Shown piece by piece: positions 11,148 through 20,043 of a stretch of DNA of 64,000 nucleotides. Origin of the DNA: Coniferiporia sulphurascens (Eukaryota > Basidiomycota > Agaricomycetes > Hymenochaetales > Hymenochaetaceae); the NCBI GenBank assembly GCA_002794785.1, contig NBBA01000002.1:1736001-1800000 (forward strand). Direction: 5' to 3'. Below the pieces are notes generated by a model, which saw only the letters and a list, made by a program, of their open reading frames with translations, did no database searches and had not been told where the DNA came from. Made by a program: the position numbers and the translations under genes. The number at the start of each line of letters is the position of its first letter. Positions within the stretch are counted from its first letter, which is position 1.

Positions 11148-11158
11148 AAGCTTGTGCT
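11148..11158 (-). promoter_or_regulatory. Primer-binding site complementary to the element's own R region
   Basis: Two bases inside the 5' LTR the minus strand reads AGCACAAGCTT. This is the exact reverse complement of AAGCTTGTGCT in the LTR (plus-strand positions 11400-11410), which lies about 33 bp downstream of the TATA-like CATATAAGCC. The sequence does not resemble a usual tRNA 3' end. Self-priming from the mRNA 5' end, as known for Tf1 and sushi elements, is the likely mechanism (inference). Confidence 0.65.
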
Positions 11159-11160
11159 AG

Positions 11161-11678
11161 TGTTAAGCTCAACGGTTACACAGGGATCGACATTGGGGCT
11201 TCCTGATTGTCAAGAATGGTGGTGATGGCAGCAGGGCTTCCTGATGCCAGTCACAAGGTGGATTGACATTGGGGCTTCTGGATCATTGCTAAGTACATGG
11301 TAGTCTTCTTAGAGGAGTCAGGTTATGACAAAGTAGCAGTTGACTAGGTGGGGCACTCAGTAGCTGGTGAGGCACAGTATTGGGCTTGTATGAACAAAGA
11401 GCACAAGCTTAGGGCTTGTGCTATCAACTTTACAGGCTTATATGCTACTCTATGCATTTGCTACTGTAGTTGCTTGTATGTGGTTGTTTACATGTCATGG
11501 AAGGTCATGGAAACACAAGGAACATATCAGTAAGCCAAGCATGTCATGATGGTGTCTTATGGTGTGCTATGACATATGGGGGAGCAATGAGGAGAAATGG
11601 GGGAGTGGTGCTGACAGGTGATGACAAAGAGGGAATGAGTCAGTGCCATGAGGTGGAAGGTAAAGGAAAAACATAACA
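11161..11678 (-). mobile_element. 5' LTR of the minus chromovirus (F)
   Basis: A 518-bp LTR, TGTTAAGCTC to ACATAACA on the plus strand. It is the partner of the 3' LTR at 3875-4383. It keeps the complete R palindrome (plus 11400-11424) and a TATA-like sequence on the minus strand near 11440-11450. It directly abuts the second half of the plus element's LTR at 11679. Confidence 0.92.
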
Positions 11679-12085
11679 GACGCCTTATTGCATTATCATG
11701 GACACCGTCTGCTTACTGATAGTTCTACGCTGTTCCATGACCTTCCATAGCCATGTAAACCATCCCTGACCACCCACTACAGTAGCAAACACATAGAGTA
11801 GTATAAAAGGCATGTAAAGTCGATAAGCACAAGCCCTAAGCTTGTGCTCTTTGTTCATACAAGCCCATCTTATGCACTTCACCAGCTCTTGTGTGCTCAT
11901 CTAGTCATCAGCCACTTTGTAGTAACCCGACTCTATTAGGAAGACCTTACTTATCTTCGACAATCAGGAAGCCCCTTTGTCGATCAACTTCATTAATGGC
12001 ATCAGGAAGCCCCATTGCTGATCACTCAGTCAACTGACTTCAGGAAGCCCCATCATCGATCACCCACATACAGTCAAGCTTAACA
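11679..12085 (+). mobile_element. 3' LTR of the plus chromovirus, right piece (G)
   Basis: 407 bp that start inside the LTR (GACGCCTTATTGC) and continue through TATA box (GTATAAAAGG near 11800), R palindrome and AGGAAGCCCC repeats to GCTTAACA at 12085. It completes piece B (3718-3874). Sequence to the right is unrelated pre-existing DNA. Confidence 0.92.
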
Positions 12086-12226
12086 CTACTAACATACCCT
12101 AAAATAGATTTGAAGATAGGTACTCAGTGATATAAGTATACTTTTGTCCAGAGATCCAAATCATTTTATTGGTATCCTGGGATAAAAGATTGTGAAAAAG
12201 ACCCTAATTTCCATCTGAATATTTGG

Positions 12227-12358
12227 AAGCCAACCAGGAGTTGGCAACACTAAAGTTCAGCCTAGGACAGAAAGGACAAAGGTGTCTTTGTTGCTGTCAG
12301 ATAGACTGAGGCAACAAAGGCATGGAAAGTGAATGGGAATAGCAAGGGAATTATGTAA
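12227..12358 (+). repeat. Direct repeat copy 1 (about 130 bp)
   Basis: It starts GGAAGCCAACCAGGAGTTGG and runs through TTGCTGTCAGATAGACT and GCAACAAAGG to GAATTATGTAAG. It matches 14222-14404 with about 90% identity by eye, apart from an internal duplication in the second copy. A small hairpin GCCAAC-CAGGA-GTTGGC lies at its left end. It may be the flank of a 2-kb element or a dispersed repeat. Confidence 0.6.
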
Positions 12359-12403
12359 GTAAATTGATGCAAATTGTGGTGATCAACAGATTGACAGATC
12401 AAC

Positions 12404-12895
12404 ATGGCAAGACCCATAACTTTAATTGATACCAGAAACCTATGCCAATGCTGTAAAGATGCAGACCAAGTAGCATGGAAAGCATTTAATATTGCATGCA
12501 CAACAGTAGGACATAATGCAGGATATGACAACTGTCAAATTACATTTGATCATACAACAAGGGAACAACAAGTGGCAGAAAGACAAGAAGTAATAATAGA
12601 ACATAGAGTGACTATGTTCTTGTATCAATTAAACAGATATGTAATCAGTGCTTATACAAGAACCAAGATTAATAATCAGCCACATAATGTATTATGTTAT
12701 CAAAGGGTGGTTATTACATCAACCAATTATGCAGAAGCAGCACACCAAATAGTTCATACTATCAACAAACAATTACAAGAACAACTATTTGCATACAAAG
12801 CCAACTTTGTAGCCAATGGACACACAACAGTTGATCAAAAGGAACCAAGACAAGGACAGGAGTTAATACCCATAGATAAAGAAATCATAATATGA
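12404..12895 (+). CDS. Unrecognised AT-rich ORF (163 aa)
   Basis: It opens with ATG at 12404 directly after an in-frame TGA and ends with TGA at 12893-12895. The same frame then stays open for about 48 more codons (WFNDEPSYRITPGYHRI...) to a second TGA near 13040. Codon use is AT-rich, with many Asn, Gln and Ile, unlike the neighbouring host genes. A Cys-Cys pair (CQCC) lies at about residue 14. I recognise no domain. It sits between two direct repeats and next to LTR-like DNA, so it is probably a degraded transposon gene (gag-like or other). Coding status is uncertain. Confidence 0.3.
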   Translation: MARPITLIDTRNLCQCCKDADQVAWKAFNIACTTVGHNAGYDNCQITFDHTTREQQVAERQEVIIEHRVTMFLYQLNRYVISAYTRTKINNQPHNVLCYQRVVITSTNYAEAAHQIVHTINKQLQEQLFAYKANFVANGHTTVDQKEPRQGQELIPIDKEIII

Positions 12896-13199
12896 TGGTT
12901 TAATGATGAACCCTCATATAGAATTACACCAGGGTATCACAGGATAACAAATATAAATTGTATAGGGCCTGAAGAGCTCTTTATGCCAATAGATGATAGG
13001 ACACCACAGGAGATGCCAGTATTAGGGATAATGAACATCTGAAATAAGTTCAGCACAGTACCCCAAGAATCTCAGAAAGGAGATATCAAGGCCCAGGCCA
13101 CAATCGATGGAACGAAGTGTGAAGCCACAAAGAAGCACAAGATAAGGTTACAGATGCCAGGGGCCATAACCTTAATATAAATATAACATCTGAATTAAG

Positions 13200-13755
13200 T
13201 GTTCAGTAATACAACTGATGGAAGCTAAGGCGCTCAATTAAAAGATGTAATTGATGGGAGCCAAGAATATCACATCGCACAGGATAACCAATAAGGAAAC
13301 TAGTAGAAGCATCTAGGTAATGGTAGTATCCAAGACTGGTTACCTTAGGTATTATGCTTTATGACTCAATGGAAACTAGGGGAAGGTTCTATTAATGATA
13401 AAGATAGCATGGTAGGCTGTAGAATGTACTGGAATATGTAACTGACTCATAGGAAGCTAAGAATAGTAAATAGCATGTACAGGACAGTACCAGAACATTC
13501 CTATGACTTACAAACATATAGTAGTATGTAGTGGTACATACCAGAACATAGTAAATAAGCTACAACATGTAGGGTATAAAAGCCCAAGTAAAACTGTGGT
13601 AATTGCAGTTTAATTCATCTCAGTCTCTTACCACCATCATCAGCTCTAACACTCTAGTGAGTGCAAGGGTACTAAGCCTACCCTAAACTGACTAGTACAT
13701 TGTGTGAATCTGTTAACACTTGTTTCAATCCCTTACTCAGGGAGCAAATCTAACA
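13200..13755 (+). repeat. Possible LTR of another, unidentified retroelement
   Basis: The segment begins TGTTCAGTAATAC (13200) and ends AATCTAACA (13755). It has a good promoter core, GGGTATAAAAGCCC near 13570-13583, about 180 bp before the end. The TG...CA ends, size and TATA position resemble an LTR, but no matching second copy or target duplication is visible. The ends are guesses. Confidence 0.3.
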
Positions 13756-13865
13756 AATTGTGTAAGCATAGATCTGTACAGTCTGGAGGAAATACAATCA
13801 TGTGACTGTTAGCCCGGCATGTCATGTGACTGACCACCCAGTGCATCAGGTGACAGTAGTGTTCT

Positions 13866-14033
13866 CAAGGGTCAGGTCAGGTCGGGTCAGGGCATTTTTT
13901 TCCCGACCCTGACCCTGACCTGGGTCAGGAATCCTAGCTTGGGCTGACCCCCGACCTGACCCCGGTTGGCCCACTGCTGACCCGACCCAGTGGGTCAGGT
14001 CAGGGTCGACCCCAGGTCGACCCCTGACCCACA
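13866..14033. repeat. GGGTCAGG/CCTGACCC foldback repeat, copy 1
   Basis: After the lead GTGTTCTCAAGG come short GGGTCAGGTC-type units, then a T-rich spacer (CATTTTTTTCCC), then inverted CCTGACCC-type units with mixed GACCCGACC variants. The segment is strongly G+C rich in an A+T rich setting and can fold into long hairpins. A second copy, inverted relative to this one, is at 15458-15640 and shares the lead GTGTTCTCAA. Confidence 0.75.
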
Positions 14034-14221
14034 GTAACAACTGCAGTACAAAATTTTATTAGTACTAATGCTAATGCCGGGTAGTAGCATTAATAATAAT
14101 AACAACTAGTATTAATTCTAATGCTGATTAGTATTATTACTAATAACACTTTGTTAGAGTGTTGCACTGGTAACAGTGTCAATACATTGATGGCTAATGC
14201 TGGTTGCTAATTATAGTACTA

Positions 14222-14404
14222 TGGAAGCCAACCAGAAGTTGGCAACACTGAAATTCAGCCTAAGACAGAAAGGACAAAGGTATCTTTGTTGCTGTCAGAT
14301 AGACTACATACATCCATAGCATAACTACTCACCTTTGTTGGTGTCAGATAGACTAGGGCAACAAAGGTGCAGAAAGTGAACAGGAATAGTGCAGGGATTA
14401 TGTA
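14222..14404 (+). repeat. Direct repeat copy 2 (about 180 bp)
   Basis: It matches 12227-12358 in the same orientation (GGAAGCCAACCAGAAGTTGG to GATTATGTAAG) but has about 50 extra bp in which the TTGTTG(C/G)TGTCAGATAGACT segment is repeated. From 14405 to 14700 the DNA is purine-rich with GCATGTGCA and GGGAAGG motifs repeated imperfectly; I see no gene there. Confidence 0.6.
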
Positions 14405-14766
14405 AGAATGGATCTGTACAGTAGGAAATGCTGCGGCATGTCCCAGAGGGTGCCGGAACATGGCAGGGAAGTAGGCATGTGCAAAGGGAAAGGAAGGAAC
14501 ACGTGCTGCAGAAAGTGGAAAGGGAAGGCATGTGCAATAGGAAAGGAAATGAAGTAAATGGAAAGGGAATACTTGCACATGATGTGGCACGTGCATCGGG
14601 AAGTGGCGTGACACAGCATGTGCATAGGGAAGTGGTACGAGCATTGGGAAGAGAGCTGGGAAGGCAGGAAGAGAGCAGGAAAGGCGGGAAGTCGTAAGCT
14701 GACCAGGCAGGCTTACATACTAGCTTCAATACAAAAAACTGTACACTGGTGCTAGAGTTCTGATAG

Positions 14767-15326
14767 TGTTAAGCTCAACAGTTACGCAGTGATCGACGTC
14801 GGGGCTTCCTGATCATCGAGGCTAATGGTGATGGCAACGGGGCTTCCTAGATGTCATAAGTCGAAGGTGATTGTCAATGGGGCTTCCTGATCGGCGGTGT
14901 GGATGCGGTAGGCTTCTTAGCGGTGTCGGGTTATGACAAAGCAACTTGTGGCACAGCAGCGCACAGTAGACTGGTGGTAGCAGATAATGGGCTTGTATGA
15001 ACAAAGAGCACAAGCTTGGGGCTTGTGCTACTGAAGTTACATGCTTATATGCTACTCTATGTGTTTACTATGGTAGCGGCCTGTGTATGGTAGTTTACCA
15101 GACTATGGGAGGTCATGGAAACCCAAGGAATGTCTTGGTAATACAAGTAGGGCTATCAGTAAGCAAAGCATGTCATGATGGTGCAATAATGCGTCACCAT
15201 GGCATCTTATGGTGCAAGGTGAAATAAGGATGAGTAAGGTAGAGAAATGGGGGAGTTGCGCTGACTGATGATGACAAAGAGGAAGTGAGTCAGTGCAGTA
15301 GGGGAAAGTAAAGGAAAGTTGTAACA
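14767..15326 (-). mobile_element. Solo LTR H
   Basis: A 560-bp LTR of the chromovirus family in minus orientation, with a perfect 5-bp target duplication GATAG (14762-14766 and 15327-15331). The R palindrome is present (AGCACAAGCTTGGGGCTTGTGCT on the plus strand, near 15006). It is CpG-rich and thus fairly young, and sits in otherwise unclassified repeat DNA. Confidence 0.95.
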
Positions 15327-15457
15327 GATAGGACTAAGGCTAAATGCTGTCTTGACTTGAAGCCGAAGTATTTATGCTTTAGGGTAGGCTTCATTTTGTT
15401 CAGGGCCAGCAAAGTTTACTAAAAAGTGGGCATACTTCTACCCAATAAAGTCACATG

Positions 15458-15640
15458 CCGGGTTGGGGTCGGCCAGGGTCAACCCCGGGTCAGGTAGGGT
15501 TGGGCTTTGCTGGCTGGAGCCGACCCCCGACCCGACCCACTTCTGACCCCCCTGACCCAACCCGCTGCTGGCCCGACCCACGGGTCGGGTCAGGGTCGAC
15601 CTGGGGTCGGAGCAGGTCAGGCCCAACCTTTGAGAACACT
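15458..15640. repeat. GGGTCAGG/CCTGACCC foldback repeat, copy 2
   Basis: Mixed GGGTCGG, GGGTCAGG and inverted GACCCGACCC units, ending CCAACCTTTGAGAACACTAGG. The end is the reverse complement of the lead in copy 1 (13866-14033), so the two copies are in opposite orientation. The apparent reading frames on both strands are artefacts of the repeat. Confidence 0.75.
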
Positions 15641-15644
15641 AGGT

Positions 15645-15779
15645 GACAGTCTGGACCCAGAGTCTCCAATGTGTAGGCATTGGAGTTGTAAGCCAATCCA
15701 GTGCATCAGGTGACTGACAGTCTGGTGTGTCAGGTGACAGTCTGGACCTAGTGGTCTCCAATGTGTAGGCATTGGAGTA
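15645..15779 (+). repeat. Tandem palindrome repeat that is the LINE target
   Basis: Two similar units, each with CAGTCTGGACC, then the inverted repeat CTCCAATG-TGTAGG-CATTGGAG (15662-15685 and 15756-15777). The LINE inserted just after the second palindrome. Its 16-bp target duplication TGTAGGCATTGGAGTA lies at 15764-15779 and 23288-23303, so 23288 onward continues the original locus. Confidence 0.75.
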
Positions 15780-15842
15780 TTTTTTTTATTTTTATAATGC
15801 ATTTCTATAGTGTGTCATGCCTATCTAGTACAAAATATGCTC

Positions 15843-15862
15843 CAGGGGCCTAAAGGCCCCTG
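15843..15862 (-). other. Perfect stem-loop in the LINE 3' UTR
   Basis: CAGGGGCC-TAAA-GGCCCCTG, an 8-bp perfect stem with a 4-nt loop, between the ORF2 stop (15968) and the A-rich tail (15780-15797). Some LINE reverse transcriptases recognise a 3' stem-loop in their own RNA; a role here is inference. Confidence 0.5.
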
Positions 15863-17974
15863 TATTGTGTGAGATGGTAGTTGTTTATAGAGAGCAAACT
15901 AGTAAGGGGATGCCATAAGCAGAGATGGGGTTGCCCGGAGGCAAGTGAGAAGAAAGGTGTCAACTGCTTAGTTGCCAGAGGCAAAGCCTGAAGCAGAAAT
16001 AGTGATGATGGTGGGGCCACCAGGGTCGAAGATGAGGATAGGGTCGGCCTTGAAGGCAGGAGAGATGGCCAGAAAGTCGGCTAAGAAAGGGAGCCCATCT
16101 TTCGAAAACCATTGGTCTTCGGTAGAGGGTATGGGGGTAGTCCACACAGCTTTTCGATCTGTGAGGGTGGAGGGGCATGACAGCAGGAGGTGAGCCCATG
16201 TCTCAGGAACCTGGCAGAATGGGCAAAGGGGGTCGTGTCCCGGGATCCGTCCATAGTACACACCAAAACCAGCATGTCCTAGGAGTGTCCGGAAAACTTT
16301 GCACTGGGTGCAACGACCGAGTTTGAGGTTCTGCATAAGGGCAGTCAGCTTAGTGGAAGGGGTGATTGTGATGCCCATAGCATGTGTGTCAGATGAACCC
16401 CATTGGAGGTGACAGGCAGAGGCCCAGTCAGTTTTCCATTTAGAGAGCACTGAGGAGGAGGCAGCTTCCCAGAGGAAGCAGATAGTGGGCGGGAATGGGG
16501 TAACTCCTGGGGGAGGGTGATCGGCAATACCTGTGGCGAGGACATTGGCAAATTCATTTCCTTCGACATCCGCATGACCGGGGACCCAATGTAGATAGAT
16601 ATGGACATTGGGAAGGCGCTTAATGGCAGCCTTAAGGTAGCGACGGATGAGGATGGCGATGTTCATGCCAGGTGCTGGGTGAGGATTGGCAAGGAGGTTC
16701 AGAGCCACCTCGCAGTCAGTGTATATCTCCACCTTGGTAACATCAGGGGGGATGGGTTGAGAGTGAGCCAATAGCCAGCAGGCATCAGCAAGGGCAGCAA
16801 GTTCACAGTCAGCAGCATGTACCTGTGAACCTAAAAATGTTTCGCGCATGAGGATAGCTTCACCACAGTAGAACCAAACTCCGGCGGCTCTGCCAGAGTA
16901 CGAGACCGGTGATGAGCCTTTTCTGGACCCATCAGTATAGATGAGAATGCGGGAGGGGTCAGAATGCAGCCGGTCGATAAGACCTTTATGAGACTGGATA
17001 AGGGCATCCCACACTTCTTGGGAGTGGTCAATGGCCTGATTGATGTGGATGTGTCACAGTAGCAGGAGGGCGACCCATGGAGGGCGTGTGTATCAGGGGA
17101 CTCATTCGCAGCCCAGGGGAACTTGGGAGATGAAGGAGGACGTGATGGTACCTTTCCACACAGTGCGGAGGGGTGAGAGAGTGTGTGTGGTGGTGAGGTA
17201 CCGAATGGCCACACAGGATTTGGTGTGCTCTAAACAGAGGGGGATGGGGAGAATAGATGCTAAGACTTCAGAGGGGCCACGGGGTGAAGTCCGCCAGGAC
17301 CCGAGGATCCGGCAGCACGCCGCAGACTGTACTAATGTCATTTTGTCACATTTACCCTTCTGGCAGATGCCTGTGTACCACAGGGGGGAACCCCATGTGA
17401 GAACAGGCAAGACACACCCAATGTAGAGCCGACGGAGGTGGAGCAGGGAAAGACCGCATAAGGTGTTGCCTAGGAGTTCCAGGGCACAGAGAGTGGACAT
17501 GGCTTTTAGGCACATGCATTGAACATGAACTGTAAATGAAAGCTGCGCATCAAAGAAAATTCTGAGCCACCGCAGAGGGTGTGAGGGGAATATATGAAGG
17601 GGGAGTTGGCCCCATCATGGCAGTAGAATAGGGTGGAGAAGGGCATCTTCACGGAGAGCATGCTGACGGGTCCAATGGATGAGCTCAGATTTGTTGTCAT
17701 CCAGTGAAAGGCCGAGGGCATGGCACACCGTAGAGAAAGAGAGGTAGGCCTGCTCAAGTTGTGCCACATTGGTGGCAATCGACAGTGAGGAGGTGGTGAG
17801 GAGGTGGTTGTCTACATAAGCACGTACAAAGACCAGTGGGTCAGAGACCTGAAGGGAGGTGAGAAGGCTAGTCGCGAATAATGCAGACAGAATAGGGGAG
17901 ATGGGTGAGCCTTGGGGAACCCCAATATTAGGAATGGGGGCAAGGGTGTCAGTAAAGCCATCAAAAGACAGCGC

Positions 17975-18494
17975 TGTTACAATTTTCCTCTACTTCCCCT
18001 TATTGTGCTGACTCACTTCCTCTTCATCATCATCAGTCAGCACAACTCCCCCATTTCTCTGCCTTACTCATCTTTATTTGCCTCGCACCATAAGATGCCA
18101 TGATGACACCTTATCGCATCACCATGACGTGCTTTGCTTACTGATAGCCCTACTTGTATTACCAAGGCATTCCTTGGGTTTCCATGACCTTCCTTAGTCT
18201 GGTAAACCACCCTACACAGGCCGCCACAGTAGCAAACACATAGAGTAGCATATAAGCATGTAACTTCAGTAGCACAAAGCCCTAAGCTTGTGCTCTTTGT
18301 TCATACAAGCCCATTATCTGCTACCACCAGTCTACTGTGTGCCACTGAGCCATTCATCGCTTCATCGTAACCCGACCCCACTAAGAAGCCTACCACGTCC
18401 ACATCACCGATCAGGAAGCCCCATTGTCATCACCACTAGCCTCGACAATCAGGAAGCCCCGACGTCGATCACCGCATAACTGTTGAGCTTAACA
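17975..18494 (+). mobile_element. Solo LTR I inside LINE RT
   Basis: A 520-bp LTR, TGTTACAATTTTCC to CTTAACA. The flanking pentamers are AGCGC (17970-17974) and AGTGC (18495-18499), a target duplication with one transition. It is shorter than the 558-561-bp copies mainly because it has one AGGAAGCCCC unit fewer. The left arm of the R palindrome has an extra A (AGCACAAAGC), but AAGCTTGTGCT is intact. Confidence 0.93.
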
Positions 18495-19483
18495 AGTGCA
18501 ACCTGGTGCTCAGAAACAAAGGATGAGACCCATGAGCAGAGGAGTGGGGGAAAACCCAGTTCAGAGAGGACCGTGAGGAGACAAGGGTGTTGAATGGATG
18601 GGAAGAAACCCACCACATCAACCGCCAAGGCAGTAGTGACATGATGTTTCGTCCAAGCCATCTCTATTTCGTTTACAAGGTCGGTGGTGGCGTCCAGGAC
18701 CCCCGATTTTTGGCAGGTGCCATACTGGGAAGGGGGAAGCACTCCAAGTTCGTTGGCAATGAACTGGATGCGATTGGCAATAATCTTTTTGAGGAGCTTG
18801 CCCATAGTTTCCTCAAGTGTGATAGGGTGGTAGGTGTTGAGCGCCATGGGGTCTTTCTTGTTCAGCTTGCGCAGCATGACCACCTTGGTGTCCTTCCAAG
18901 GATGTGGGTGGTGACCCACCGCTAGACACTCATTGAAGAGCTGTAGCAGGGGGACACTGTGGGCGGCATGCAGGTTTTTAAGGGCCTGGTAGCCGATGCC
19001 CATGATGCCGGGTGCACTGGAGTTCGAAGTGAGAGCAAGGGCACGGTCCAGTTCCTCCATAAGGAGGGGGTGGTCACGCATAGGGCGGGAACCGATGAAA
19101 GAATAAGACGGGGGCGGGGTGGCAGAGGGTGCAGTACCGAAGTACTTTGCATGAAAAGCCGAGGCTTTCTCTGCAGGAGAGTTCACAGTGGACTGACCTA
19201 CTACAAGGGCCAGAATGGGAGCACAATGTGTGCCCATGGCCCATTTCACCATTGGCCAGATTTTGTCAGGCTTGACAGTGGCTGTGAAGGAATCTGCCCA
19301 AGCACACTTGGCACGATGGAAGACACCGGCCGACTGACATTGGAGCATGGGCCTGGTCACTGGGGAAGCTGAGAGCAAAGCAGTCAGGTGTGCACAACAT
19401 GAGGCATCCCACCATTTGACCCTGTGACCCCCCACTTTCTGAATGGAGGGGGGGTGTGAGGTATCAGTGGCATAGACGAGTGC

Positions 19484-20043
19484 TGTTAAGCTCAACGGTT
19501 ACATGGTGATCGATGTCGGGGCTTCTTGATTGTCTGTGCTGATGGTGATGACAACGGGGCTTCCTAGATGTCATAAGTCGAAGATGATCGTCGATGGGGC
19601 TTCCTGATCGACAATGGATATGTGGTAGGCTTCTGAGTGGAGTCGGGTTATGATGAAGCGACTAGTGGCTTAATGGCACACAGTATGCTGGTGGTAGCAG
19701 ATAATGGGCTTGTATGAACAAAGAGCACAAGCTTAGGGCTTGTGCTATGGAAGTTACATGCTTATATGCTACTCTATGTGTTTACTTACTGTAGCGGCCT
19801 GTGTAGGGTAGTTTACCAGACTATGGAAGGTCATGGAAACCCAAGGAATGCCTTGGTAATACAAGTAGGGCTATCAGTAAGCAAAGCACGTCATGATGAT
19901 GCAATAAGGCGTCATCATGGCATCTTATGGTGCCAGGCGAATAAGGATGAGTAAGGCAGAGAAATAGGGGAGTTGCGCTGACTGATGATGATGAAGAGGA
20001 AGTGAGTCAGCATAATAAGGGAAGATAAAGGAAAATTGTAACA
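19484..20043 (-). mobile_element. Solo LTR J between LINE endonuclease and RT
   Basis: A 560-bp LTR in minus orientation with a perfect 5-bp duplication AGTGC (19479-19483 and 20044-20048). The ORF2 frame is continuous across it (AAIHTAL then VYATDTSH). CpG-rich and young. Confidence 0.95.

Larger units (their letters stand above)
9255..11160 (-). pseudogene. Chromovirus gag (split by a solo LTR)
   Basis: A Ty3-type capsid is recognisable between 10841 and 10410 (INFVLSYMQTGTAGDWA..., ASQEIMNLQQTGSADDYNSHFQSL). A CCHC zinc knuckle follows near 10030 (CLACREKGHNAHDC, C-x2-C-x4-H-x4-C). The C-terminus (SQFNETKKDEIFDILDKQGY) ends with TAA at 9255-9257, after the inserted LTR at 9321-9881. Stops within the frame are a TGA at 10410-10412 and a TAG at 10020-10022. 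The start codon is not clear: the frame left of 11100 appears shifted. At the 3' end, gag and protease overlap in the -1 relation around GGGTTAT (9257-9264 on the minus strand). Confidence 0.85.
3875..11678 (-). mobile_element. Complete minus-strand chromovirus with nested LTRs
   Basis: A full-length Ty3/Gypsy element on the minus strand: 5' LTR 11161-11678, primer-binding site 11148-11158, gag 9882-11160 and 9255-9320, protease 8746-9216, RT-RNase H-integrase-chromodomain 5306-8182, a third ORF 4607-5269, polypurine tract 4384-4396, 3' LTR 3875-4383. It inserted into the 3' LTR of the plus element with a 5-bp target duplication (GACAC/GACGC). Two single LTRs later landed inside it, at 8188-8745 and 9321-9881; removing them joins the reading frames exactly. 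At least nine in-frame TGA codons and one TAG make it inactive. The chromodomain, the -1 gag/pol frame relation and the R-PBS complementarity place it with the Tf1/sushi group (inference). Confidence 0.93.
1..12085 (+). mobile_element. Plus-strand chromovirus (Ty3/Gypsy), truncated by window start and split by nested insertions
   Basis: The internal part runs from the window edge (integrase) through the chromodomain and a 3' region to a polypurine tract at 3705-3717. Its 3' LTR begins at 3718 and is interrupted at 3874. The rest of that LTR resumes at 11679 and ends with TTAACA at 12085. The two pieces (157 and 407 bp) together match the full LTR at 1791-2351. The gap holds a complete minus-strand element bounded by the near-identical 5-mers GACAC (3870-3874) and GACGC (11679-11683), a target duplication with one difference. 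The 5' half (5' LTR, gag, protease, RT) lies outside the window. A single LTR of the same family sits inside at 1791-2351. This is a dead element: the coding region has an in-frame stop and the 3' ORF is frameshifted. Confidence 0.9.

Noticed and set aside
12262..12531. Minus-strand 89-codon frame
   Set aside because: Antisense to the 12404 frame and the direct repeat; no motif.
13846..14040. Frames across the GGGTCAGG repeats, also 15438-15713
   Set aside because: They are translations of short G/C repeats open on several frames and both strands.
14255..14729. Overlapping minus-strand frames of up to 134 codons
   Set aside because: Purine-rich imperfect repeats leave several frames open at once; composition is not protein-like.
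17506..17778. Minus-strand 90-codon frame in the LINE
   Set aside because: Different frame from the RT, whose own frame continues (YVDN...LSLDDNKSELIHW) with one TGA.
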